64,000 nt of DNA from Panulirus ornatus (taxonomy: Eukaryota; Arthropoda; Malacostraca; Decapoda; Palinuridae): contig NC_092235.1 in assembly GCF_036320965.1 (NCBI RefSeq), positions 24,715,976 through 24,779,975 of the forward strand, in the 5' to 3' direction. Positions 54,101 to 64,000 of this stretch are shown here, piece after piece; the stretch's first letter is position 1, and each line of letters opens with the position of its first letter. The position numbers were made by a program, and so were the translations under genes. The notes below the pieces were generated by a model. That model was not told the origin of the DNA, searched no databases, and saw nothing but the letters and a program-made list of their open reading frames with translations.

Positions 54101-57100
54101 GAGTTGATTTATTAGCAGAGTAATGTGACAGTTTCTGTTGCAGATGTTTCATTTGATGCTCATTACAGTGATTGATATTACTTCTGCTTTAGATTCTTTA
54201 TTTGTCAGAAACAGTTTGGTTGATGGATAGATTTATACTTTTCAGTCATATCGTAGAGACTGCATGTAGAAAAGTATTCTGAAATTATCAAGCATCCAAG
54301 ATGAAGGAAGATAATTTGAATTTTTTTTTTTAAATTTGTAGTGTAATGCAACTCATTAGCAGAACTTGGCAACTACATATATGTTAATGAATTGAAGAAA
54401 TTCTTAGATATCTTTTAATGAATTCTATTTATATTAAATGATTTTTAACTGGACATCACCTCTGTGACCTGTTGTGTGTAGGTTAGGTTTGCTGATCTGA
54501 CTTATGTGCTTGAGATACTTCAAGAAAAATTGAATATATTCATTCAGATGGAGAATATATGATATGTTATACAACATCATGGAGGTATCCAGAAAGGTTT
54601 TATTGCCTATTTTTGTTGGAGGGAAATAGTATTTATGTAGCAACATAAGCATGCCATTCCAGATTCTCCATCATTATATTTACTCTCATGCGTAATATAC
54701 AAATGCTTCCACATTTACACCACCATTTACTTTTAAATGTATACACTTAGTAAAAAGAAAAAAAAGTATCTGGGTGGGTCTACTGTATATAGAAATGATC
54801 AGTATGACTTGTGCTGTCTCGGTGGAGTTAGTAAGCATGAATGTAAGACAGTTCCCATTGATTGTGGTAGCACTGCTTCATAGGTATTTCCTCTGAAGTA
54901 TGAAATAAATAGCAACATCTGCTCTGGCAAATGACAGTAAATGTTGCTAGCAATCTATATATTATCATCATGAAAGCAGAACTACCAGTATGAGGCCAGA
55001 CCAGTTAGCATTTCTCAAAATCCTCCATCTATTGTGTCATAATGTTTCACACTAAATGTGGTGAGATACTTTTTATACTGAGTGTATGTGACACAGTTGC
55101 AACAGTTAAATGTCATACTGTCATTATTTGTTTGTAGCACTTGTCCAAGCTTGATATGAATTTTGTTTTGGTTGGTTTTGCTGTAGCATTAATACAGTAT
55201 AGAATCGTGACATTTGCCCATTTCACATGCTGATCTCCCATGCTGAGTGCATCTTGTTTGATAGGCATCACCATTAAACTGCTTCCATTCGACAATGTCT
55301 CAAACTACTGTTTTGCGTGTTAGCATTAATATATTTGTCATGGATTGACTTTCAGTAACAAAATGATAAAATGCTCCTTCTTTCTCATGTGCCAAACAGT
55401 TACTTTGCCTTTAAAAGAAGATATTTGTTATTTATAACCCTTGTTTGGTACCAAATTATTTAGCATTACCTTTTTGGTTTGCTAAGCTTTTGTCAAATTC
55501 CCTCTTCATCTAACTTGCAGAGTTATTTCGTTATCCATTTCTCGGTGTGGTATCACCTGTGATGATGGTATTATTATTAGTAACAGACATCCCTAGGACC
55601 CCATTTATAGGGCTCCTGCAGCTTTGAGGCTGCATGCCATAAAAGAGAAGGGAAATGATGGATTTGTGTGAAGGAGATCTTCAGGAGGACTGTACTCCTT
55701 GGCATCCATTGAAGATCCTGCCTAGCTTGTTGTGGTCCAACTACTAGCAGGTGCAGTCCAGGATGTCATACTATACCGTTTTCATGCATTAGAATAATTC
55801 TTTCCTCCATCTCAGCCATAAATAATTGTCATTATTAACCTTAATTGCCAGTGCTTCAAATGTAGGTAGCTATATGTTGGCTATGAGTACTGAATAATGG
55901 TTGTTTCATAATTTAGTAATAAATGAGCAAACTTGGATAGAAAGCCCTAAGTCGAAAACTTACAAAATTGGTAATTTTTGTAATGTACGGCAAGTTTTTT
56001 CAAAAAGTCCCGTGTATTTGGAAGAAACACATCTCTACCTCTACAGAAAGGTTTGAAATGTCTATTGTTTCTCTTTCAGTGAAGGACAATTGAAACATTC
56101 CTTACTCATTATTAAGCTATATGCACACAAATTTTTTCAAATTTATTTTCCACTTCCTTTGGAATGTATTACTTACCTATATTAACATGTGCTCCTAATG
56201 CAATTAGCTAGTCTTGTATAGTTTTCTTACCATACAAAGACAGGTCTTCTGGTTTTCAGAAAGCTTTTATCTGGAATGCATCTTTCATAACAGATATGAT
56301 CTATTTTTAAATAGTGACTAGACAATTACAGAAAATTTGATATGTAATAGCTATACTTAAGTTACTTTTAGCGTACACATTGAGAAATGTGGCTCTAAAA
56401 ATGTAATTGATTTGCCATTATGAAGGAGGAAAGACATCACTGGATTATGCTTGTTTGTGGTTCTGCCATGAGTGAAAAGTCCCCTTTGACAAGGTTGTAT
56501 TATCAGAATACAGTATTATCATATAACTTCTCAGTCTAAAGTTCATCCTTTCCCTTTTACTTATTGTAACACAACCTTAAGTCTGCTAGAACCCTAGGAG
56601 AAGGTGTCATATGGTCATGTTATAATGAAAACTGTGTAGAAAACACTTACGAGTGTGGAAGCAAAGAAAAAAAATGAAGCAGTGAGCAAAACTGCTGAGG
56701 ATTCGTTGGGCCTTGGCTTTTGAGTTGCAGTTTCATATGCAGATATAATGTGTGTCTGCATCAATGAAGAACAGTGCTGTTTTTTGATTAATTGAAAAAA
56801 GTAGACATAGATCATAAGGCAAACAAACCATGAGAAATATTCCTCAGACACCTTAACATTAGTAGTGCCTTCGTACATGGAAGTGTTTATTCTGTTTCTT
56901 GAGTTGCATATCAGAAAAGAATTAGTTGATTGTAATCTACTTCATTTTGACCTGTTTTGCACTTTTGTTATGCATATACTTGTTTGACTTCCCTCTCAGT
57001 GATTTCATAGGATGCTTCCTGTAAATGGTATGATGGTCTTTACAGTCACCTAAATGCCCTACTTAGAGCAAAATTCAGCTATTCCTTTTTTAAATGTTTT

Positions 57101-58181
57101 CTTAGTCATAAGTGTTCTTTCACGGTCCCCACACTACCATATTTTTTCTCGTGCATATTTTGTCTGGTGTTTTGTACCCTTCCTTGCTAGTCATATTTTA
57201 GTCCTCCATTTTTATCTTTTTCTTCCTCTTATACCTTCAACCATTACTGTTTGTATTGGTAATGCAGTGAGGATTCATTATTATTGGAGACATGTACAGC
57301 TTTCTACAATTTCTGTTTTAACCTGTTAGTTATAGAGTGCACTAATAATATACACCAGTTCCATGCAGTTGTCATTTCGTATTTAAATCTAAAACCAAAA
57401 CTGCACAAATAAGTATTTTTTTTATAGTTACCCATTGCCTTTTATCTCAAAATTCATCGAGGGAACTACATAGATGATAGAATGCTAGTAGTTTCTACTT
57501 AGTAAACTTGCTGGTGTTTTGCCATGCATCGTGTTTAGTTAACTGCTTTAGCATTATAAATATCATGTAATGGCATTTAACTAACTAATTAAAGGTATCA
57601 TTCATATATGTTACTGTTATGCTCTCTTCAGTTATTTTTTTATTTTACCTAAATTTACTTTAATATGTATGGAAAGACATCTAGCTTCATTTCACGTTTG
57701 ACTTAATTTTTAGCATATATTTTCTGATATCCTTGCCCTGTCAAAGCAGCCAAGCTTTAGTATGGAAAGTCAATCCACCACAGCAAAGAATAACAGTAAG
57801 TCATGAAATTAAACTCCCAAGCAACTGAACTCACTACCTGAACCTCTTCATATATGTAAACTATCTTGAAAACACAATAGTTGCAATATTCTCCTTTAAA
57901 CTTATAGTTATCTCATTTTTGAACTTTTCATTAAGTTCATCCAGTAAACCTGAGTTATAAGAGCAGTGATCTTATTTGGATGACAGTCTTAATATACCGT
58001 GTTGCAAGACTGAAGGATTTACAGTTTTTCTGTTCACTGTTCTTGGGCATATACATTCTTCTTGAATTGGCTATCTTTGCTTTGAGGCAAAATATACAAC
58101 CAATGTTTGTGGAGGCATTCCCTCATTTGTTTCATACACTACAGCCCAAACATTTTAAATATACTAGCCAATATGAGAGGT
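51110..58181. other. 3' UTR and AT-rich 3' flank
   Basis: No supported coding region in 7 kb. AT-rich with a few AATAAA hexamers, for example 54,904-54,909 and 55,918-55,923, which are candidate polyadenylation signals. A C/T-rich stretch at about 53,080-53,340 gives a chance ORF. Around 55,560-55,780 and 59,210-59,290 there are loosely similar segments ('gggctcctgcagctttgagg', 'gaggctcctgcagcactcgt') that may be remnants of one more dispersed repeat. Confidence 0.5.
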
Positions 58182-58420
58182 TATTCCTGGGGATAAGGGA
58201 GAAAGAATACTTCCCACGTATTCCCTGCATGTCGTGGAAGGCGACTAAAAGGGGAGGGAGCAGGGGGCTGGAAATCCTCCCCTCTCATTATTTTTTTAAT
58301 TTTCCAAAAGCAGGAATAGAGAAGGGGCCAGGTGAGGATATTCCCTCAAAGGCCCAGTCCTCTGTTCTTAACGCTACCTCGCTAACGCGGGAAATGGCAA
58401 ATAGTTTGAAAGAAAAAGAA
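58182..58420 (+). mobile_element. Short interspersed element, family B copy
   Basis: Full-length plus-strand copy with head 'attcctggggataaggg', 'aatacttcccacgtattccc', 'ggctggaaatcctcccctct' and a complete tail 'gctacctcgctaacgcggga'. It ends in 'gtttgaaagaaaaagaaata'. Unlike most copies it is not joined to a (TA)n tract, so it shows the native end. Confidence 0.88.
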
Positions 58421-59811
58421 ATAAGTTAAACAGTGATTGATACCACACTCCTTTACTCCACAGTACTAACTAATCACAGTATCTTTAGTAGTCCATGAAT
58501 GTTTTAACTGACATGTCTTCATGTTTTTCCTATCTTGTATTTTAATCAAATCCCTGTATCTGAGTGAATATTGTGTACAAGTGCCTTTAAACTACAATTT
58601 AAAGTTCTAATATTACTTTAAAACCAGAACCCCTCTTTTAAAAGTCTTGTAGCTTCAAGACATTCCATGCATTAGTAGGAAAATGATGTATTCCATTGAA
58701 TGAGGTCCTCAACAAGATTAATTCTGTCTTGTGGTATAACCACATGCAATCTGGGTCTGGTAACACCACCACTTCAAGTGTACTTTCTCTTGTGCATTCT
58801 GGACACCACCCACGCCAATAACAGGACAACATGCCCTAGATACAAGAAAGACACTGAATACTTGGTCTTGAATTCTCTTGCACACATCTCAATGCAAATA
58901 CCTACTCATCACCTCCACATATCTTGGCCTGTGGTCCCACTGGATGTATGTGGATGGTGTCCTTAGTGTTGCAAGAGCCCTGTAGAAGGGAATTGTGGAA
59001 CAGTGAAGCAAGTAACAACCACAGTTGAAACAATGAATGCTTACTGCTCAAATGCCCTGCACTCTGCACACTTGGAGACACACATCAGAACTGAACTTTA
59101 TAACTTTTGGTCCCACTCAGTGGACATGATCAGTTACCTTAGTGCTGTGGGAGTTTCATAAAGATAAAAAGGAAATCATGGGGCAAGTAGTAAGTATATT
59201 CTTATATATTTGCCTGCCTTAGGAGTCCCTTATGTCTTTAAGAGGCTCCTGCAGCACTCGTGGTGTTGACCAGGACTGCAGTTCATTAAGTGTTGTGACG
59301 TTTGTGTGAGTATGCATAGGGTACAAGGCAATTGAGTATTAAGTGCTGAGTGTTCTTTGTGATAGTTGCATCATTGTCATGAAAGGAATTCAGATATGTG
59401 GAAATGATGTTTGTAGCATTGTAGTGATGGATGGTGTCCAGAGCATAACCGAGAGTATGACTTGTGCTTGTCACAGAGACTATTTTCTGATGGGTTGGAG
59501 TAAAAGACTGAATTGGGAAATCGACTGTTTAGTGCTTGTCTGGTTATTTCATCATGTATATGTTTCGTCAGTGTTATATTTGTTGGCAGTGGGGTGATCT
59601 GTGAGTAGAGGTTGCTGAAGTGCAAGACACATCTACTCATATATACATATGTGTACAAATATGCACATACATATACATATATACACACATACATATTCAT
59701 CCTTGCTCGCCTTCATCCCCGACACCACCCTGCCCCACAGGAAACAGCACAAATGTATGAAGGTAAAGAAAAAAAGATAACATACATTCTCTTCTTTTTC
59801 CTCCTCCTTCA
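58421..59811. other. Non-coding stretch, nothing firm
   Basis: No exon supported. The part at 59,640-59,760 (TA/CA-rich followed by 'gctcgccttcatccccgaca' and 'ccctgccccacaggaaacag') looks like the end of another interspersed repeat, without a second copy in the window to prove it. Confidence 0.35.
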
Positions 59812-60285
59812 ATAAAAAGAGCGTGGTTGAGAGAGCAGAAGAGGGTGTTTTGAAGTGGTTTGGGCACATGGAGAGAATGAGTGAGGAAAGATTGACCAAG
59901 AGGATATATGTGTCGGAGGTGGAGGGAACGAGGAGAAGAGGGAGACCAAATTGGAGGTGGAAAGATGGAGTGAAAAAGATTTTGTGTGATCGGGGCCTGA
60001 ACATGCAGGAGGGTGAAAGGAGGGCAAGGAATAGAGTGAATTGGAGCGATGTGGTATACCGGGGTTGACGTGCTGTCAGTGGATTGAATCAAGGCATGTG
60101 AAGCGTCTGGGGTAAACAATGGAAAGCTGTGTAGATATGTATATTTGCGTGTGTGGACGTATGTATATACATGTGTATGGGGGGGGGGTTGGGCCATTTC
60201 TTTCGTCTGTTTCCTTACGCTACCTCGCAAACGCGGGAGACAGGGACAAAGTATAATAAAAAATAATAAAATAAAATAATATATA
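59812..60285 (+). mobile_element. LINE (RTE-like) copy L5, 3' end only, short 3' UTR
   Basis: Starts abruptly inside the C-terminal coding part (KSVVERAEEGVLKWFGHMER) and encodes the last 82 residues to the TGA at 60,066-60,068. The short 3' UTR follows ('gtgctgtcagtggattgaat', 'gcgtctggggtaaac'), then the terminal hairpin 'gctacctcgcaaacgcggga' and an A-rich tail 'caaagtataataaaaaataa'. The coding part is intact up to truncation, so the insertion is young. Confidence 0.85.
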
Positions 60286-60329
60286 TATATATATACACAC
60301 ATATCATTTGTTTATTTTATATAATTTAT

Positions 60330-60425
60330 TGTATTTGATTGCTGCTTCCCGCATCAGCAAGGTGGCGCCATGAAACAAAGAACAGTCCATCCACTCATAC
60401 ACACACATATATATATTTTTTATTT
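60330..60425 (-). mobile_element. Diverged LINE/SINE tail fragment
   Basis: 'gctgcttcccgcatcagcaa' with 'ggtggcgccatgaaacaaag' resembles the LINE tail ('gtctcccgcgttagcgaggt', 'agcgcaaggaaacagacga') in inverse orientation but with many differences. It probably comes from a related family using the same tail. Confidence 0.4.
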
Positions 60426-60429
60426 CCTT

Positions 60430-62095
60430 TTATTATACTTTGTCACTGTCTCCTGCATTAGCGAGGCAGCGCAAGGAAACAGACAAAAGAATGGCCCAAT
60501 CCACCCACATACACATGTATATACATACACGTCCACACATGCACATATACATACCTATACATCTCAACATATACATATATATACACACACTGACATATAC
60601 ATATATACACATGTAGTTAATTCATACTGTCTGCCCTTGTTCATTCCCGTCGCCACCCCGCCACACATGAAATGACAATCCCCTTCCCCCACATGTGCAC
60701 GAGGTAGCGCTAGGAAAAGACACTAAGGCCACATTCGTTCACACTCAGTCTCTAGCTGTCATGTATGATGCACAGAAATCACAGCTCCCTTTCCACATCC
60801 AGGTCCCACAAAAGTTTCCATGGTTTACCCCAGACACTTCAAATGCCCTGGTTCAATCCATTGACAGCATGTCGACCCCGGTATACCACATCATTTCAGT
60901 TCTCTCTATTCCTTGCACACCTTTCACCCTCCTGCATGTTCAGGCTCCAGTCACTCTAAATCTTTTTTACTCCATCTTTTCACGTCCAGTTTGGTCTCCC
61001 ACTTCTCCTCGTTCCCTCCACCTCTGACACATATATCCTCTTTGTCAATCTTTCCTCACTCATTCTCCCTGTGTGACCAAACCATTTCAAAACACCCTCT
61101 TGTGCTCTCTCAACCACACTCTTTTTACCACCACACATCTCTCTTACCCTTCATTACTTATTCGATCAAACCACCTCACACCACATATTGTCCTCAAACA
61201 TCTCATTTCCAGCACCTCCACCCTCCTCCGTACAACTCTACCTATAGCCCATGCCTCGCAACCATATAACATTGTTGGAACCACTGTTCCTTCAAACATA
61301 CCCATTTTTGCTTTCCAAGATAACATTCTCGACTTCTGTACATTTTTCAATGCTCCCAGAACTTTCGCCCCCTCCCCCACCCTATGATTCACTTCCGCTT
61401 CCATGGTTCCATCCGCTGCCAAATCCACTCCCAGATGTCTAAAACACTTCACTTCATCAAGTTTTTCTCCATTCAAACTTACCTCCCAATTGACTTGTCC
61501 CTCAACCCTACTGTACCTAATAACCTTGCTCTTATTCACATTTACACTCAGCTTTCTTCTTTCACACACTTTACCAAACTCAGTCACCAGCTTCAGCAGT
61601 TTCTCACATGAATCAGCCACCAGCGCTGTATCATCAGCGAACAACAACTGACTAACTTCCCTAGCTCTCTCATCCACAACAGACTGCATACTTGCCCCTC
61701 TTTCCAAAACTGTTGCATTCACCTTCCTAACAACCCCATCCATAAACAAATTAAACAACCATGGAGACATCACGCACCCCTGCTGCAAATCAATCACTTT
61801 CCTCTCTTCCTACTCGTACACATGCCTTACATCGTCAATAAAAACTTTTCACTGCTTCTAACAACTTGCCTCCCACACCATATATTCTTAATACCTTCCA
61901 CAGAGCATCTCCATCAACTCTTATCATATGCCTTCTCCAGATCCATGAATGCTACATACAAATCCATTTGCTTTTCTAAGTATTTCTCACATACATTCTT
62001 CAAAGCAAACACCTGATTCACACATCCTCTATCACTTCTGAAACCGCACTGCTCTTCCCCAATCTGATGCTCTGTACATGCCTTCACCCTCTCAA
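60430..62095 (-). mobile_element. LINE (RTE-like) copy L6, long 3' UTR, broken RT
   Basis: A minus-strand copy: terminal hairpin at 60,445-60,480 ('tcctgcattagcgaggcagc'), long-type 3' UTR to about 60,890, then RT C-terminal half (61,144-61,797, with LLFADDTALVADS intact) and a frame-shifted upstream piece (61,914-62,095, AFMDLEKAYD, CVNQVFALKNVCEKYLEKQM). A roughly 20-bp deletion near 61,788 and further single-base indels break the frame. The 5' truncation at 62,095 is replaced by a (TA)n tract. Confidence 0.85.
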
Positions 62096-62120
62096 TATAT
62101 ATATATATATATATATATAT

Positions 62121-62352
62121 TCTTTTAAACAATTCGCCATTTCCCGCGTTAGCGAGGTAGCGTTAAGAACAGAGGACTGGGCCTTTTTTGGAATATCCTC
62201 ACCTGGCCCCCTCTGTTCCTTCTTTTGGAAAATTAAAAAAAAAAACGAGAGGGGAGGATTTCCAGCCCCCCGCTCCCTCCCCTTTTAGTCGCCTTCTATG
62301 ACACGCAGGGAATGCGTGGGAAGTATTCTTAATCCCCTATCCCTAGGGATAA
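62121..62352 (-). mobile_element. Short interspersed element, family B copy
   Basis: Minus-strand full-length copy: tail 'ttcgccatttcccgcgttag' at left, head 'tatccctagggata' at right, with (TA)n on both sides. Confidence 0.88.
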
Positions 62353-62380
62353 CATATACATATATATATATATATATATA

Positions 62381-62606
62381 TTTTTTTTCATACTATTCGC
62401 CATTTCCCGCATTAGCGAGGTAGCGTTAAGAACAGAGGACTAGGCCTTTGAGGGAATATCCTCATATGGCCCCCTTCTCTGTTCCTTCTTTTGGAAAATT
62501 TAAAAAAAAATGAGAGGGGAGGATTTCCAGCACCCCGCTCCCTTCCCTTTTAGTCGCCTTCTACGACATGCAGGGAATACATGGGAAGTATTCTTTCTCC
62601 CCTATA
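62381..62606 (-). mobile_element. Short interspersed element, family B copy
   Basis: Minus-strand copy immediately right of the previous one, in the same orientation, sharing 'cccctcccctttt'-type and 'gtcgccttctacgacatgca' blocks. The head palindrome is cut off at 'cccctata'. Confidence 0.85.
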
Positions 62607-62608
62607 TA

Positions 62609-63262
62609 TATTTATCTATTTATTCACTTTGCTTTGTCGCCGTCTCCCGCGCCAGCGAGGTAGTGCAAGGAAACAGACGAAAGAATGGCCCAACCCACCC
62701 ACACACACATGCATACACACACACGTCCACACACACCACACATACACACCTATACATCTCAACGTATACATACATACACACACACAGACATATACATATA
62801 TACCCATGTACATAATTCATACTGTCTGCCTTTATTCATTCCCATCGCCACCCCGCCACACATGGAATAACAACATCCTTCCCCCTCATGTGTGTGAGGT
62901 AGTGCTAGGAAAAGACAACAAAGGCCCTATTCGTTCACACTCAGTCTCTAGCTGTCATGTAATAATGCACCGAAACCACAGCTCCCTTTCCACATCCAGG
63001 CCCCACAGAACTTTCCATGGTTTACCCCAAACACTTCACATGCCCTGGTTCAATCCATTGACACCACGTCGACCTCAGTATACCACATCGTTCCAATTCA
63101 CTCTATTCCTTGCACGCCTTTCACCCTCCTGCATGTTCAGGCCCCGATAACTCAAAATCTTTTTCACTCCATCTTTCCACCTCCAATTTGGTCTCCCACT
63201 TCTCCTCGTTCCCTCCATCTTTGACACGTATATCCTCTTTGTTAATCCTCCTTACTCGTCCT
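62609..63262 (-). mobile_element. LINE (RTE-like) copy L7, 3' end, long 3' UTR
   Basis: Minus strand: A-rich tail and hairpin at 62,612-62,670, long-type 3' UTR ('ccacacatggaataacaaca', 'actcagtctctagctgtcat'), then only about 190 bases of the C-terminal coding end (RPNWRWKDG-type, 63,075-63,262). 5' truncated. Confidence 0.8.
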
Positions 63263-63271
63263 AACGAGTCC

Positions 63272-63276
<5 letters not shown>

Positions 63277-63340
<64 letters not shown>
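63277..63340. repeat. (TA)n microsatellite
   Basis: An uninterrupted TA tract of about 64 bases next to the 5' truncation of L7, followed by a short (GT)n. Confidence 0.96.
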
Positions 63341-63350
<10 letters not shown>

Positions 63351-63351
<1 letters not shown>

Positions 63352-64000
63352 GGTTCATAGTTTTTCTATATTTTTAAGTTAGCTAGTTCTTTTTATATTT
63401 TTATTATTAATAAAGGAATTATTTTGTAATCTACCTTTGCATTGGAATACAAGAATTTTCTCTTTGTGTGTCAGCAGTCCAAGAATTGCAATAAATATTT
63501 GAGTGGCCAGAAATTTTAAAGCTGATAATAGGATGCCAGATTGTTTTCTCAAGCAAAACACATCTACTGTATTTGATATGTCTTTGAATTTTACATAAAC
63601 ACATATCCCAATATTGAATGTGCCTCGGAATTAGCTGATCTTATTATGAGCAATTATTTGTTGATTTTGTTTTATGTAATTTTACACTATTTTGCAAAAC
63701 TAAGATGAAGTATTATGTAGGAGTTAGAAAACTTACATTAATTCATTGTAAACAAAGGAACTCTGATATAGCATGTTAAACCTTGTTATAGAAAAACATA
63801 ATCTAGAAGTGCATGTTTAAAAGTGGAAGAACAGCTCAGACTTTGATAGTAAAGATATCAGGAAGCCTGAACGCAAAAACCAAGTTTGTTTCCTAAATTG
63901 TATATTATTATCACTGTACATAACCATAGTAATAAGTCATGCATCAACATATATATATGTGTATATATATATATATATATATTTATTTATAAGCCTCTTT
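63351..64000. other. AT-rich end of window, nothing recognised
   Basis: No exon or interspersed repeat seen. An AATAAA hexamer at 63,409-63,414 has no gene to serve. A short (TA)n lies at 63,950-63,981. Confidence 0.45.

Overview
The window looks like nuclear DNA of an arthropod, most likely a decapod crustacean. This is inferred from the extreme density of microsatellites and minisatellites, large introns loaded with non-LTR retrotransposons, and GT-AG spliced exons. Nothing bacterial, viral or organellar is visible, and I see no rRNA, tRNA or CRISPR array. The species cannot be read from the sequence.

Layout. Positions 1 to about 25,400 are comparatively GC- and CpG-rich and consist largely of repeats: (GT)n, (GA)n/(CT)n and (TA)n tracts, seven minisatellites with units of 21, 21, 21, 30, 32, 33 and 39 bp plus one of 43 bp, and three copies of a short interspersed element. 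The only convincing coding segment there is 789-1361, a GC3-rich exon with a good ATG and a strong splice donor. From 25.4 kb on the sequence is AT-rich and carries one multi-exon plus-strand gene: exons 27598-27786, 34363-34461, 39256-39416, 40573-40692, 44805-44920 and a 4.15-kb terminal exon 46959-51109. All junctions are GT-AG and all phases fit. If the 789-1361 exon is its first coding exon (phase 0 to phase 0), the CDS is 5,409 nt and encodes 1,802 residues. The protein has one Cys2-His-Cys zinc finger, a conserved-looking basic block, two strong SUMO-interaction-motif candidates and five copies of a DE(C/W)KE...GFHP repeat. I do not recognise the family.

The introns and the 3' flank are colonised by one non-LTR retrotransposon family, probably RTE-like, with at least seven coding copies and several tail fragments. 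They also hold a short interspersed family that shares the LINE's 3' hairpin, a second SINE-like family ending in GATA repeats, decayed CR1/jockey-like reverse transcriptase remnants, and a fold-back element. Intron 2 contains a nested, tail-to-tail pair of LINE copies bounded by a 16-bp target-site duplication. The last intron carries a degenerate LINE copy that runs open, in frame, into the terminal exon and would mislead gene prediction. Positions 51.1-58.2 kb are AT-rich 3' flank (3' UTR, then intergenic), and 59.8-63.3 kb is a dense retroelement cluster.

Limits: all family assignments and splice calls were made by eye. Transcript reads, homology searches and repeat-library matches were not available.
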